Assembly (NCBI GenBank): GCA_937885645.1
Contig: CALABJ010000018.1
Span: 1 to 64,000 of the forward strand
Direction of reading: 5' to 3'
Length of the DNA: 64,000 nucleotides
Origin: RGIG4097 sp937885645
Lineage (GTDB): Bacteria; Bacillota; Clostridia; Christensenellales; CAG-917
A model generated the notes under the pieces. The model saw only the letters and a program-made list of their open reading frames with translations. It was not told the origin of the DNA and ran no database searches. This document shows positions 34,701 to 44,257 of this stretch, piece after piece. A program made the translations under genes and the position numbers. Position 1 is the first letter of the stretch. Every line of letters begins with the position of its first letter.

Positions 34701-35039
34701 ACCTCATACTTTGATCAAGACACCGTACTCCCCGTGCCAAAACAAAAGGCAAAGGAAGGCAACGTGTATCTAAATGACGATGCGTTTATGGCAAGGGGCA
34801 AATATGCTCTTGACCTTGCCGTCGGTGGAGTGAAGGAAATTGAAGGTGGCTATATCGCACCGCGCCCCATAAACGGCAGTTGTTTGAAGTGCGACTTCTT
34901 GAAGGTGTGCCCCTATCACGACCAAAACCCCCGCACGAAATATAGTGTCAGCGGTGATATCTTTATGAAATACGACAAAGAGGCAATCTGCAATGAGGCA
35001 GAACAAAATCAAGCAGGAGGTGAAGACAATGGCAACTAA
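31776..35039 (+). CDS. addB: ATP-dependent helicase/nuclease subunit B
   Basis: Second subunit of the AddAB double-strand-break end-processing enzyme. 1087 residues. The C-terminal nuclease has GKIDRVD, ILDYKT and QLYIYAMS, and the Fe-S cysteines C743 (in FKCPYSYF) and C1036-x2-C1039-x5-C1045. The N-terminus lacks the Walker A motif (GxxGSGKT) found in Bacillus AddB, so this subunit probably does not hydrolyse ATP. The -10 box lies 6 bp upstream with no usable Shine-Dalgarno. Overlaps addA by 11 bp. Confidence 0.9.
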   Translation: MKTIISNSTLGAIKGVLEDVKKRLLDGEDCIILTTDRNVANMERTVLDTLSGCGAEFKVKVVSFTRFAVQTLGDKVKSCLTPEGSVMLLADVIEKKQSQFVYYRRVRPDSLAGEVYAALTALRNSGVSTLEFREKSKRLPSSLQRKAQDLALMHEGYLEALSDKRHDSSTRLEALADLLEDSNEAVNSAHFYVVEMHDFNTPQLEVLRAIDKGAKSLTIGLVSGFDNKNRRIYPDFTISKVKAVSKNKVMETVYLDNLTPVQKSISKNLFAYEMLKDKEIVEVGDSLKLKQALNRHDEVLYVALDIVKKVQEGRRFKDFEVLMGSEAYAPIVKNVFERYGIKHFVDRKELLSEQTKAKYMLSALSVVIKNFRNEEVLDFVKNPLFALSMSSDGSGDDKIFRFENYVLEYGVNFGGFHRPFEYGDEDKRAICEEVRAHLIKTLRPISLDGQRPMADFTAGVRKLLEEVDEGWLAHVEKLAEISEHYKKCAEQVDDKLLAIFAEIETVLESGTIEKFDTVLRSMLKTLKIALVPTFLDSVFVGDMSSKFVGEGDLYVIGATSGSLPPDTDGGAVITPKDEELFEEADISIYPNQRQKIRQNLFAITEILSKYKGQVTVSYPVSTPDGEMNPSSIIGQFKAMFKSGGAPLVPEQISFDNLRASMTRASSLGPMFSTDKGVKHSILYYAVSGRAVSSDMDVFRTAYSFMTDGDKVAVDKIYAVPDRLENKPNIQKTSISRLERYFKCPYSYFFTYTLGLKRRDEGELNGLDNGTLLHAVFENFFKALRDGEVNRDNVATLAETTFDNVVKSDEKLSRLSEKPDVARLLAKLKSEGVKTCRDLYEISLHSKFKPTYLEASFDRDGTFKPIALDVDGKKVELRGKIDRVDVLDDNFIILDYKTFKSVDLSAGEIYHGEKLQLYIYAMSITQNIDKKIAGVFYLPVFPGYTKTGQARYNYVGQVTDNQNVRQQIYGPLEEGVTSYFDQDTVLPVPKQKAKEGNVYLNDDAFMARGKYALDLAVGGVKEIEGGYIAPRPINGSCLKCDFLKVCPYHDQNPRTKYSVSGDIFMKYDKEAICNEAEQNQAGGEDNGN

Positions 35040-38000
35040 AATGAGTTTGACAAAAGAGCAAAGTCTTGCCGTCACCACAAGAGGCAAGGTTATGGTGTCC
35101 GCGTCGGCAGGCTCGGGCAAAACTCACACCATGCTTGAAAGGATAATGCACCTCATTGAAAGCGGTGTCAGCCTCCGCAAAATGCTTATCCTTGTATATA
35201 ACGAGGCAAACGCCAGCGAGCTGAGAGAAAAGATAAGACAAAAGCTTTTTGAAAAGGTGTGCGAGCAGGTTGGTGAAACCGCGGACAAATATCGCAAACA
35301 ACTGGACGAAATAGCCTTTTCAACAATATGCACGATTCACGCGTTTTGTCGCAGTGCCATACGCAAAAACTTTGAGGTGCTAGGCATCAATCCCGACTTT
35401 GAAATCCTTGACGAAACCGCCCACTCAGTCTATATGAAGAGGGCACTTGACCAAGTGTTTGAAGAGTATGCTGAAAAGAAGGACGAGGTATTTTTTGATA
35501 TGTTGTCCATCTTTGAAGTGACAAGAAGTGAAGAAAATCTCCGCGCCAACGTCATCAAGTTGTACGAGCGTATGGACGTGCAATATGACCTTGATGCTTT
35601 TATACAGTCAGTGAAGTCCTACTATGAAACTCCCGACCGCTTTGACGATATCATCTTCGGCTCAGCCACCGACACCATGAAAAAAGTGGTGGCAGTGATA
35701 AATGAAATTTTGCCCACTTTGGTCGCCACAGAGCAACAAGTTTTTGTGGACAGAATGCAAGATATCGAGTCCCTTTTGCTCCTCTTTGAAACTAAAAATG
35801 CAAAGGCAATTATTGAAAGAAAGGGTGAGGTTTGGAACGGAAAGAAACTGAGTCCCAAGAGCAAGACCGCAGAAAAGACGTCTATTGCAAGAGCCAAGAG
35901 TTGTAATGACACAGCAAAGGCACTTGTTGACCAAATCGTGGCTTTATACAGCGATATTGAACTGAAAAACAAGGCTTTTGAGCAAAATAAGGCTTTCGGC
36001 GAAAAGTTGCTTGAAGTGACTTTGCGCTTCAAATCTGTCCTTGAAGAGATGAAGGAAAAGGACAGCGTGCTGTCTTTTGGTGACCTTGAACACGGCGCGG
36101 TCAAACTCATCGACAACGGCGTTGACATATCCGAGGACTATGACTTTGTGTTTGTTGATGAATATCAAGACGTCAACGGCGCACAGGAATACGTCATATC
36201 AAACCTTGTCAAGGACGAGGCGTTTATGGTGGGTGACGTGAAGCAAAGCATTTATGGCTTCCGTCTGTCAGACCCTGAAATCTTCCTTGCAAGACAAAAG
36301 AAATACACCTTGGACAGCGAGAAGGGAGAAGGTGTTGCACCCATCTATTTCAACGATAATTTCAGAAGCGACAATCAAGTGTTGCAGTTTGTCAACGGCG
36401 TTTTCTCTTACGCAATGACCGAGGGCACTGCCGGTGTCAACTACAAAGATGATGCCAGCTTCAATCAAGTCACTGACCCTGAAAGAAACGAGGGCAGAGT
36501 TGAGGTGCACGTCTTCCAAGCCAAAAGCGGAAGTCCTGTGCAAGCGGGCGAACTTTATCACCTCAGCGACCACCAAAACCCTGAAAGCACTGAGTCCGCC
36601 ACCGAGCAAGAGGGCAAGTATATTGCCGACGAAATCAAGCGACTTATGGCAAGGACGCACCTTACAATCAAGGGTGTCAACAGACCCTTGCAATATGGTG
36701 ACTTTGCTCTGTTGTTTAGGAAGAGAAACACGGCCTCTGCAACCATAGTCAAACAACTGAAATTGGCAGGCATACCCGTTGATGACGGCACTTTCACAAA
36801 AGAAGACGTCCCTGCCGAAACCGAGCTTGTCAACATGCTCCTTGTCATTGACAATCCAAGGCAAGATTACGCCCTTGCAGGATTTATGTTGTCCTATCTT
36901 GGTGGCTACACCGAGGACGAGCTGTATGAGATTGCCACTTCAAGCCGTGAGGGTGAGCTTTACGACAAAGTCCTTGCCCGCAGTGAAAAGGATGACCGCT
37001 TGGGTGAAAAACTGAAAGCAACCCTTGCCACACTCAACCATTACAGAGTGAAAGCCAGTTATCAAAGTGTCCGCGGACTTGTTGATGAGCTTGTAGGTGA
37101 CACGGCGTATGATGCCTATCTATATTCAAAGAGTCAAGCCATGGGCAACTCCTTTGACGGCTATCTCAAAACAATAAAAGAGGACGGCAGTTCACTTTCC
37201 AAATATCTCAGAGAATACAAAAGCGACAGCCGTGAAATGAGAGGACGTCCCGAGGGCGGTGACAAAGTCCACGTCAGCACCTTCCACTCCTACAAAGGAC
37301 TTGAAACGCCGGTTGTATTCCTCCCCGACGGAAGCAACGCAAGAAAGATGGCAGGGTCAAAGGATTTGAACGTAGATGCCAGCGGTTGCATTGCCATGAG
37401 TTATTTTGACCTTGACAAGAGAAGCAAGAATGCAGACACCACCTCAAACCATGCTCTCCAAATCCTTGTGCAGGAAAAAGAATACAAGGAAGAGATGCGT
37501 CTTTTGTACGTTGCTCTCACCCGTGCGCAAAAATATATGTATATAACTGGCACCTCAACTGCTAAAGAAGACGTGTTCAACGAGGACGGCTTGACAGCAA
37601 GCTTCAGTGTTGAGCCTTTTGAAAGAGAAAAGACAATATTCAACTATATCTTCACCGCAAAGAGAAGGGGCACTCTTGACTTTGTGCCATGGCTTCACGG
37701 TGACGGCGGATACACTCCCATAAACGAAAAGGAAAAACCTTTCTTTGCAATGGGAGGGAAGAAGACCGCCTTTGACGAGGAGCTTGAAAAGGAAATTGAA
37801 AAGGCAAGGGGATACGTCTATCCTCATCAAGAGGAAACAACTCTTGCAATGAAATACACCGTCACAGCCCTCAATGCAGACAGTGTCAAGGACCTTGGGG
37901 TGTCCTTCCCCGTGCACGATGAAAGCGACAACGTTGGGCGAAATGACGGGGTGGAAATCACCGCCATCGGCACGGCATATCACAGGGTTATGGAGCTGAT

Positions 38001-38445
38001 TGATTTCTCCCTTGACGACCTTGGTGCAGTGACCAAAGCCATAGACCAAATGGTGGCGGACGGACTTCTGAGAGAGGAGCAACGGGCCCTAGTCAAGGAC
38101 AATGAAATCTGGAAGGCATTGATGAATCCTGTCATAAAGTCGGCGGCGGGAGAGAAGTGTTATCACGAGCAACCCTTCATGATGTACGTGCCTGCCCGTG
38201 ACGTCATTGACGGCAGTGAAAGTGACGACAAGGTGTTGGTGCAAGGTGTCATCGACCTTTTGGTACGTGGAAAAGAGAACGTCATCATCGATTTCAAATA
38301 CTCCGCATTCCGCACAGAAGAATCAAAAGAAAAGTACAAAAAGCAACTTTATCTATACAAAATGGCGTATGAACGTGCGTTTAGGGAAAAAATTGACAAA
38401 GTTGTGCTTTTGTCGCTGAAAACGGGAGAATCCTTCCAACTCTAA
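35029..38445 (+). CDS. addA: ATP-dependent helicase/nuclease subunit A
   Basis: Motor and 3'-strand nuclease of AddAB. 1138 residues. UvrD-type helicase motifs: SASAGSGKTHTM (Walker A), FVDEYQDVNGAQ (Walker B), DVKQSIYGFRLSDP, HVSTFHSYKGLETPVVFLP and LYVALTRAQKYMYITG. The C-terminal PD-(D/E)XK nuclease has VLVQGVIDLL, IIDFKYS and KYKKQLYLYK. ATG 35029 has CAGGAGGTGA upstream within addB; an earlier in-frame ATG at 34993 has no such site. Confidence 0.96.
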   Translation: MATKMSLTKEQSLAVTTRGKVMVSASAGSGKTHTMLERIMHLIESGVSLRKMLILVYNEANASELREKIRQKLFEKVCEQVGETADKYRKQLDEIAFSTICTIHAFCRSAIRKNFEVLGINPDFEILDETAHSVYMKRALDQVFEEYAEKKDEVFFDMLSIFEVTRSEENLRANVIKLYERMDVQYDLDAFIQSVKSYYETPDRFDDIIFGSATDTMKKVVAVINEILPTLVATEQQVFVDRMQDIESLLLLFETKNAKAIIERKGEVWNGKKLSPKSKTAEKTSIARAKSCNDTAKALVDQIVALYSDIELKNKAFEQNKAFGEKLLEVTLRFKSVLEEMKEKDSVLSFGDLEHGAVKLIDNGVDISEDYDFVFVDEYQDVNGAQEYVISNLVKDEAFMVGDVKQSIYGFRLSDPEIFLARQKKYTLDSEKGEGVAPIYFNDNFRSDNQVLQFVNGVFSYAMTEGTAGVNYKDDASFNQVTDPERNEGRVEVHVFQAKSGSPVQAGELYHLSDHQNPESTESATEQEGKYIADEIKRLMARTHLTIKGVNRPLQYGDFALLFRKRNTASATIVKQLKLAGIPVDDGTFTKEDVPAETELVNMLLVIDNPRQDYALAGFMLSYLGGYTEDELYEIATSSREGELYDKVLARSEKDDRLGEKLKATLATLNHYRVKASYQSVRGLVDELVGDTAYDAYLYSKSQAMGNSFDGYLKTIKEDGSSLSKYLREYKSDSREMRGRPEGGDKVHVSTFHSYKGLETPVVFLPDGSNARKMAGSKDLNVDASGCIAMSYFDLDKRSKNADTTSNHALQILVQEKEYKEEMRLLYVALTRAQKYMYITGTSTAKEDVFNEDGLTASFSVEPFEREKTIFNYIFTAKRRGTLDFVPWLHGDGGYTPINEKEKPFFAMGGKKTAFDEELEKEIEKARGYVYPHQEETTLAMKYTVTALNADSVKDLGVSFPVHDESDNVGRNDGVEITAIGTAYHRVMELIDFSLDDLGAVTKAIDQMVADGLLREEQRALVKDNEIWKALMNPVIKSAAGEKCYHEQPFMMYVPARDVIDGSESDDKVLVQGVIDLLVRGKENVIIDFKYSAFRTEESKEKYKKQLYLYKMAYERAFREKIDKVVLLSLKTGESFQL

Positions 38446-38470
38446 AACCACCTTTTTTTGAAAAAAAAGG

Positions 38471-38498
38471 TTGATTTTTCCGCTCTATATGTTATAAT
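38471..38498 (+). promoter_or_regulatory. Promoter of the gene at 38531
   Basis: TTGATT, 16 bp, TATAAT; a TGGGAGC site lies between it and ATG 38531. Confidence 0.65.
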
Positions 38499-38530
38499 TT
38501 TAATAGTTTATTTTATTGGGAGCAAAAGAG

Positions 38531-39973
38531 ATGGAAGTTTTACAACAAATCTTTGATGGATTGTCCTCATTGGCAACAAAACTGCCCGCCATTGACGTGA
38601 AGGCAATCTTTATTATCGCTGTCGGTGCAATTGCACTGGTTGGCATCATCGCAGGTCTTACATTCTTGTCATCATCTGCATGCAAAATGAAGCGCGCTTG
38701 CCAAGCCATCATCAAGTATCTCGCCAAGGTGGACGAGGTCAATGATGACAACGCGGAGGAGTTCACTTCAACTTGTTTTGGCAAGAAAGTGCCCGCAGCA
38801 CTCCGCGACAGTTGGGTGGAATATCTTGGTGTCCGTTTTGGCTATCCCAGTGAAATCATTTCTGAAAGCAGAGTCTTTGACAAGGAAGTGAAGAAGGTCA
38901 CCAACATCAGGGCAAACATCTTCATCGCAATTGCTCTCATCGTCACTGGTGTGCTTGCATTCTGGAGCTTGGGCACAGAAACCTTCCAAACCATGGGCAC
39001 AATCCTTGGCATCGGTCTTATCCTTGCCGCAGTGATTTATCTCATCCTTGCTATCGTTGCTCGCAAAGAGTTTGCAAAGGCACGCGAAGCCTTCTATGAA
39101 ATGCAAGATGAAATCGATGCAAAGGTTGACTTCCACGTCCAAAAGAGTTTCTCAACAGACGCATCACCCCTTGCAGAGATGACCTCACTCATTGATGAAA
39201 TCATCGCACGCAACACCTCAAAGGTTGTGGAGATGCCCACTGAGGAAGCTCCCGAAGAACCTAAAGAGGAAACACCTCAAGAAGAAGCTCCCGAAGAAGT
39301 GACCGCAGAGGAAGAACCTCAAGAAGCACCTCAAGAGGAAGTGGCTGAAGAGCCTGTTGAAGAACTCAGCGAAGAGGTTGAGGAAGAAATCGAAGCCCCC
39401 ACAGCAACAATGACAGTAAACGAGCCTTCTGAAGAAGGCGTTGGCGATTGGGTCGCCGGTCAAGACGAATTCACGGAGGATCAAAATCTTGAATCCTTTG
39501 AAGAAGTAAATATAGAGGACGATATCGTTATGTTCGGAAAAAAGAGAAGAGAAAGAGAAGCAGCAGCACAAGCACCCGTTCAAGAAGAAAAGATCTATCT
39601 TGAAAGCGAAATCATGGAAGACGACGAGCCCGAATTGGAAGTTGCTCCCGCACCTGCACCTGCACCCGTAGAAGCACCCGCTCCTGCACCTGCACCTGCA
39701 CCCGTCGTTGCACCCGCAACCAATCAAGAAATCGTTGAAGAATACGAAGACCTTGATGAGGGTGACGAAGACGTCAAAGCACCTCGTCTTTCAAAGCTTC
39801 CTCACCTTGTTGACTACGCATTGACACTCAACATGTCACGTGGCAACAAGATCAAGATGGCACAACTTATGTTCCAAGCATACGCTGTGTTCAAAAACAG
39901 CCCTGAAAACAAGCCTCTTGTGATCAACTGCCTTGCAAAGGTCATGAAGAGCTTGATGGAAGACAGAAAGTAA
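38531..39973 (+). CDS. Membrane protein with long acidic disordered region
   Basis: 480 residues, family not recognised. Helix near 22-45, a soluble segment, and two helices near 122-145 and 152-175. Residues about 225-420 are low complexity: repeated Glu/Pro/Ala runs (PEEPKEETPQEEAPEE style) and alternating Ala-Pro, certainly disordered. The last 70 residues are a compact helical domain (LPHLVDYALTLNMSRGNKIK). Domain order suggests a membrane anchor, flexible tether and binding module. Not obviously co-transcribed with addA. Confidence 0.75.
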   Translation: MEVLQQIFDGLSSLATKLPAIDVKAIFIIAVGAIALVGIIAGLTFLSSSACKMKRACQAIIKYLAKVDEVNDDNAEEFTSTCFGKKVPAALRDSWVEYLGVRFGYPSEIISESRVFDKEVKKVTNIRANIFIAIALIVTGVLAFWSLGTETFQTMGTILGIGLILAAVIYLILAIVARKEFAKAREAFYEMQDEIDAKVDFHVQKSFSTDASPLAEMTSLIDEIIARNTSKVVEMPTEEAPEEPKEETPQEEAPEEVTAEEEPQEAPQEEVAEEPVEELSEEVEEEIEAPTATMTVNEPSEEGVGDWVAGQDEFTEDQNLESFEEVNIEDDIVMFGKKRREREAAAQAPVQEEKIYLESEIMEDDEPELEVAPAPAPAPVEAPAPAPAPAPVVAPATNQEIVEEYEDLDEGDEDVKAPRLSKLPHLVDYALTLNMSRGNKIKMAQLMFQAYAVFKNSPENKPLVINCLAKVMKSLMEDRK

Positions 39974-40164
39974 TTTCGCCCGAATAGAATATCGGTTTTT
40001 TGCAAATACATAGTGCCGTCAGGAGTGGACAAGTTCTCACACCGGACGGTGCTTTGAGTGTCAAAAATATATCTTTTTTGGTGACAAAATCGCCGATTTT
40101 CGAGGGGGATTTTTGGCAGTTTGCAAGGGGAAATTATCCCCAAAATATCCTTTTGAAATATGAA

Positions 40165-40194
40165 AAACACCGCCAGTTTTGACGGTGTTTTTTG
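40165..40194. terminator. Terminator between convergent genes
   Basis: AACACCGCCA, loop GTTT, TGACGGTGTT plus T run. The rest of 39974-40276 shows no gene. Confidence 0.8.
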
Positions 40195-40276
40195 TTGCTA
40201 TTTTGACGAGATTTTGTGTGATTTTTCCTGTGATTTTTTGGTTGATTGCGCCCTAAAAACGAAGTAGATTTTTGGT

Positions 40277-41230
40277 TTATTTCAGCATCTTCTTCTTGTA
40301 AAGCACGATGGCAATCACTGAGCAGATTATCACTGAAATGCCGATGACAACCCAAAATCCCCAAGGTTGACTTTCAAAGGGCACACCTGTGTTCATGCCC
40401 CAGAAAGAACCAATCATACTAGGCACTGCCACGATGAGGGTGAGGGAGGTCAAAACCTTCATTGCCACGTTCAAGTTGTTGGAGATGATTGAGGCGTAGG
40501 TGTCCATTGTTCCGTTCAAAATGTCGCGGTAGATGTTGGACATTTCAATAGCCTGTCTGTTTTCAATGAGGACGTCTTCCCAGAGGTCTTCGTCTTCTTC
40601 AAAGAACTTGACGTATTTGGGCAGTTTGTCAAGGACAACTGTGTTTGAGCGGAGGGAGGTTGAGAAATAGACCAGTGACTTTTCAAGGTCAAGCATTTCG
40701 CTGAGCTCACTGTTTCTCATGGCCTTGTCCAGTTGATTTTGGACACGTTGTGATGCGCGGTCGATTTGCTTCAGATATTGCAGATATTTTTTGGAGATTG
40801 CATATTGCAATTGAAGCAAAAATCTTGTGCGTTTGTGGATGTTGAAATCCTTGATGAAACGTCCGCTCATCAGGTCGTTTATGATGGTTGTTTCGTTTAT
40901 GCAAACGGTGATGACCGTGTCCTCGGTTGAGATGAAACCGAAGGGCAGGGTGGAATAGGTATAGTGATCGCCGTCGTCCTCAGTGATAGGGATGTCGGTG
41001 AGGGCGAGGAGGACGTCGTCTTCCTTTTCGATACGTGCTCTTTCTTCTTCGTCAAGAGCGGCTTTTATCATATCTTCAGGAACGCGTGTTGCCCCTGCCA
41101 CCAATTCGATTTCCTTGTCGGTGGGGTTGGACATATGCACCCATTTTCCTGAAAAGTCAAAACCCTCGACCACAAGGTCGGGATCCACTGACACGATTGA
41201 CTTGTTGAGTTTGGTGTAAACTTGAAGCAT
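40277..41230 (-). CDS. corA: CorA-family magnesium/divalent cation transporter
   Basis: 317 residues. Cytoplasmic domain followed by a long helix and two C-terminal transmembrane helices; the pore signature is intact as WGMNTGVPF near 283-291 between them. The tail is basic (LYKKKMLK). Forms pentamers importing Mg2+ in characterised members. AAAGGAGG lies 8 bp before ATG. Preceded by a leader of about 130 nt with clear stems, so a metal-responsive riboswitch is possible. Confidence 0.94.
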   Translation of the reverse strand: MLQVYTKLNKSIVSVDPDLVVEGFDFSGKWVHMSNPTDKEIELVAGATRVPEDMIKAALDEEERARIEKEDDVLLALTDIPITEDDGDHYTYSTLPFGFISTEDTVITVCINETTIINDLMSGRFIKDFNIHKRTRFLLQLQYAISKKYLQYLKQIDRASQRVQNQLDKAMRNSELSEMLDLEKSLVYFSTSLRSNTVVLDKLPKYVKFFEEDEDLWEDVLIENRQAIEMSNIYRDILNGTMDTYASIISNNLNVAMKVLTSLTLIVAVPSMIGSFWGMNTGVPFESQPWGFWVVIGISVIICSVIAIVLYKKKMLK

Positions 41231-41359
41231 GATCGGCCTCCTTTGGCAGGTTGATATCGCACCGCCTACGGAAACCGTAAAAGCGTGCGATTAAAGGACG
41301 GTGATTTGGCTACTTCGGTAGTCTGAATCCATCTTTTTTGCACCTCAAAAAATTTTCTT
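41231..41359 (-). promoter_or_regulatory. Structured 5' leader of corA, class unknown
   Basis: From the promoter at 41366-41394 to the ATG. On the minus strand: GAGGTGC, then hairpin CTAC-cgaa-GTAG, a single-stranded stretch, and hairpin TCGCAC/GTGCGA enclosing ACGG-ttt-CCGT; ACCT just before the ribosome site can pair with AGGT at the beginning. The arrangement looks like a compact aptamer, but it matches neither the M-box nor the Mn (yybP-ykoY) consensus as far as I can tell. Confidence 0.5.
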
Positions 41360-41365
41360 GACTTT

Positions 41366-41394
41366 ATTCTAGCAAAAAAAAATCACTTTGCCAA
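41366..41394 (-). promoter_or_regulatory. Promoter of corA
   Basis: Minus strand TTGGCA, 17 bp, TAGAAT. Confidence 0.65.
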
Positions 41395-41423
41395 CTAAAA
41401 TTGGTTGCAAAAATACTGCATTT

Positions 41424-41452
41424 TTGCTAACATAGTTGAGCGTGAGTATACT
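41424..41452 (+). promoter_or_regulatory. Probable promoter of ppdK
   Basis: TTGCTA, 17 bp, TATACT. A GCGT/ACGC inverted repeat overlaps the -10 box. The leader of about 130 nt is A-rich without clear structure. Confidence 0.55.
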
Positions 41453-41592
41453 ATATACGCACTTGGTTATTTATATAGAGAGTCAAAACCCACAAAAATA
41501 ACTGAAAACTGCGGATTTTAGCGGAAAATAACCGAAAATCAACCGAACAAAAAATAAAAAACATAAATGAAAATCTAACTGGAGGATTTCAA

Positions 41593-44229
41593 ATGAAAAA
41601 ATATTGCTATCTGTTCAGCGAAGGCAATGCATCAATGCGTGAACTCCTCGGCGGTAAGGGCGCAAACCTCGCCGAAATGACACACATCGGTCTTCCCGTC
41701 CCCCAAGGCTTCACCATCACAACCGAAGCCTGCACACAATATTATGAAGACGGCAGAAGAATCAACGACGATATCATGGCAGAAATCATGGAATACGTCG
41801 AAAAAATGGAAACCATCAACGGCAAAAAGTTTGGTGACCTTGAAAATCCCCTTCTCGTGTCAGTTCGTTCAGGCGCAAGAGCATCAATGCCCGGCATGAT
41901 GGACACAATCCTCAACCTTGGTCTCAATGACGAAGTTGTTGAATCAATGATTTCAAGAAACCCTGACCCCAAATTCAGAAGATTCGTCTACGACTCATAC
42001 AGAAGATTCATCCAAATGTTCTCAGACGTCGTTATGGAAGTGGGCAAGAAGTACTTTGAAGAACTCATTGACGAAATGAAAGAAAGAAAAGGCGTCGTGT
42101 CAGATATCGAACTGACCGCAGACGACCTCAAGGAACTTGCAACTGCATTCAAGGCAGAATACAAGGCAAAGATCGGCGAAGATTTCCCCACCGACCCCAA
42201 AGTGCAACTTTACGAAGCAATCCGTGCAGTCTTCCGCAGCTGGGACAACCCCCGTGCAAACGTCTATCGTCGTGACAATGACATCCCTTACAGCTGGGGT
42301 ACAGCAGTCAACGTGATGCCCATGGTCTTTGGCAACCTCAACGACAACTCAGGCACAGGCGTTGCATTCACACGTGATCCCGCCACCGGCGAAAAGAAAC
42401 TCATGGGCGAATTCCTCGTCAATGCACAAGGTGAAGACGTCGTCGCAGGTGTCCGTACACCTATGCCCATTGCAAAGATGGCAGAAAAGTTCCCCGAAGC
42501 ATACAAGCAATTCACCGATGTTTGCTCATTCCTTGAAAACCACTATCGCGATATGCAAGATATGGAATTCACAGTTGAAAACGGCAAACTCTATATGCTC
42601 CAAACAAGAAACGGCAAGCGTACTGCACAAGCAGCACTCCAAATTGCTTGCGACCTCGTTGACGAAGGCATGAGAACTGAAGAAGAAGCAGTCATGATGA
42701 TTGAACCCAGAAACCTTGACACTCTTCTCCATCCTCAATTTGACGCAAAGGCACTGAAGGCAGCAACCCCCATTGGTAAGGGTCTTGGTGCATCACCCGG
42801 TGCAGCATGCGGTCAAATCGTCTTCACAGCAGAAGACGCCGAAAGCTGGAACGCAGCAGGCAAGAAGGTCGTCCTCGTCCGTCTTGAAACTTCACCCGAA
42901 GACATCACCGGTATGAAGTCATCACAAGGCATCCTCACCGTTCGCGGTGGTATGACCTCACACGCAGCAGTTGTTGCACGTGGTATGGGAACATGCTGTG
43001 TCTCAGGTTGCAGTGAAATCAAAATGGATGAAGAAAACAAGAAGTTCGAACTTGGTGGCAAAGTCTATCACGAAGGCGACGTCATCTCAATCGACGGCTC
43101 AACCGGCAACATCTACGGAGAAGCAATCCCCACAGTTGACGCAGCAATCAGTGGCAACTTTGGCAGAATCATGGGCTGGGCAGACAAGTTCCGCAGACTC
43201 CAAGTTAGAACAAACGCAGACACTCCCAAGGATGCAAGAAAAGCACGTGAACTGGGCGCAGAAGGCATCGGCCTTTGCAGAACAGAACATATGTTCTTCG
43301 AAGCAGACAGAATCCACGCAATGCGTCAAATGATCGTGTCTGACTCAGTTGAAAAGAGAGAAGTTGCACTGGCAAAACTCCTCCCCATGCAACAATCAGA
43401 CTTTGAAGGCATCTACGAAGCACTTGAAGGTTGCCCCGTCACCATCCGCTTCTTGGATCCTCCTCTCCATGAATTCGTTCCTACCGCAGAAGACGAAATC
43501 GCAGCACTTGCAAAAGATATGGATATGACCGTCGCAGACGTCAAGGCAGTCATTGCTGGCCTCCACGAATTCAACCCCATGATGGGTCACAGAGGTTGCC
43601 GTCTTGCAGTCACGTATCCTGAAATCGCAGTCATGCAAACAAAGGCAGTCATCGGTGCAGCAATCAACGTTCAAAAGCGTCACCCCGAATGGAATATGGT
43701 TCCTGAAATCATGATTCCTCTCGTTGGCGAAATCAAGGAACTCAAGTACGTCAAGGACGTCGTCGTCAAGACCGCAGATGAAACCATCGCAGCAGCAGGT
43801 GTTGACATGAAGTATCTTGTTGGCACAATGATTGAAATCCCCAGAGCAGCACTCACCGCAGACGAAATCGCAAAGGAAGCAGAATTCTTCTCATTCGGCA
43901 CCAACGACCTTACCCAGATGACCTTCGGCTTCAGCCGTGACGATGCAGGCAAGTTCCTCGGCGCATACTACGATAAGAAGATCTACGAAAACGATCCCTT
44001 CGCACGTCTCGACCAAACTGGCGTTGGCAAGCTCGTCAAGATGGCAGCAACCCTCGGCAGAGCAACTCGCCCTGACATCCACCTCGGCATCTGTGGCGAA
44101 CACGGTGGCGATCCCACATCAGTTGAATTCTGCCACGGTGCAGGCCTCGACTACGTCAGCTGTTCACCTTTCCGCGTTCCTATCGCAAGACTTGCAGCAG
44201 CACAAGCAGCAATCAAGGATAGAAAGTAA
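41593..44229 (+). CDS. ppdK: Pyruvate, phosphate dikinase
   Basis: Interconverts pyruvate, ATP and phosphate with PEP, AMP and pyrophosphate; in anaerobes often used in a pyrophosphate-based glycolysis. 878 residues, full length. N-terminal ATP-grasp (LLGGKGANLAEM, VSVRSGARASMPGMMDTILN), swivelling phosphohistidine domain with GGMTSHAAVVARGMG near 450, and C-terminal TIM barrel with FGTNDLTQMTFGFSRDD and CGEHGGDPTSVEFC. ACTGGAGGATT precedes ATG. Very strong C-ending codon bias indicates high expression. Confidence 0.98.
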   Translation: MKKYCYLFSEGNASMRELLGGKGANLAEMTHIGLPVPQGFTITTEACTQYYEDGRRINDDIMAEIMEYVEKMETINGKKFGDLENPLLVSVRSGARASMPGMMDTILNLGLNDEVVESMISRNPDPKFRRFVYDSYRRFIQMFSDVVMEVGKKYFEELIDEMKERKGVVSDIELTADDLKELATAFKAEYKAKIGEDFPTDPKVQLYEAIRAVFRSWDNPRANVYRRDNDIPYSWGTAVNVMPMVFGNLNDNSGTGVAFTRDPATGEKKLMGEFLVNAQGEDVVAGVRTPMPIAKMAEKFPEAYKQFTDVCSFLENHYRDMQDMEFTVENGKLYMLQTRNGKRTAQAALQIACDLVDEGMRTEEEAVMMIEPRNLDTLLHPQFDAKALKAATPIGKGLGASPGAACGQIVFTAEDAESWNAAGKKVVLVRLETSPEDITGMKSSQGILTVRGGMTSHAAVVARGMGTCCVSGCSEIKMDEENKKFELGGKVYHEGDVISIDGSTGNIYGEAIPTVDAAISGNFGRIMGWADKFRRLQVRTNADTPKDARKARELGAEGIGLCRTEHMFFEADRIHAMRQMIVSDSVEKREVALAKLLPMQQSDFEGIYEALEGCPVTIRFLDPPLHEFVPTAEDEIAALAKDMDMTVADVKAVIAGLHEFNPMMGHRGCRLAVTYPEIAVMQTKAVIGAAINVQKRHPEWNMVPEIMIPLVGEIKELKYVKDVVVKTADETIAAAGVDMKYLVGTMIEIPRAALTADEIAKEAEFFSFGTNDLTQMTFGFSRDDAGKFLGAYYDKKIYENDPFARLDQTGVGKLVKMAATLGRATRPDIHLGICGEHGGDPTSVEFCHGAGLDYVSCSPFRVPIARLAAAQAAIKDRK

Positions 44230-44257
44230 GAAAGTCCCTTGACAATCAAACAACATC

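Noticed and set aside
39240..39730. Antisense 169-codon frame rich in Cys/Phe
   Set aside because: It is the complement of the Glu/Pro/Ala low-complexity region of the gene at 38531-39973.
41231..41359. M-box or manganese riboswitch before corA
   Set aside because: Conserved blocks of those classes are not visible; reported only as an unassigned structured leader.
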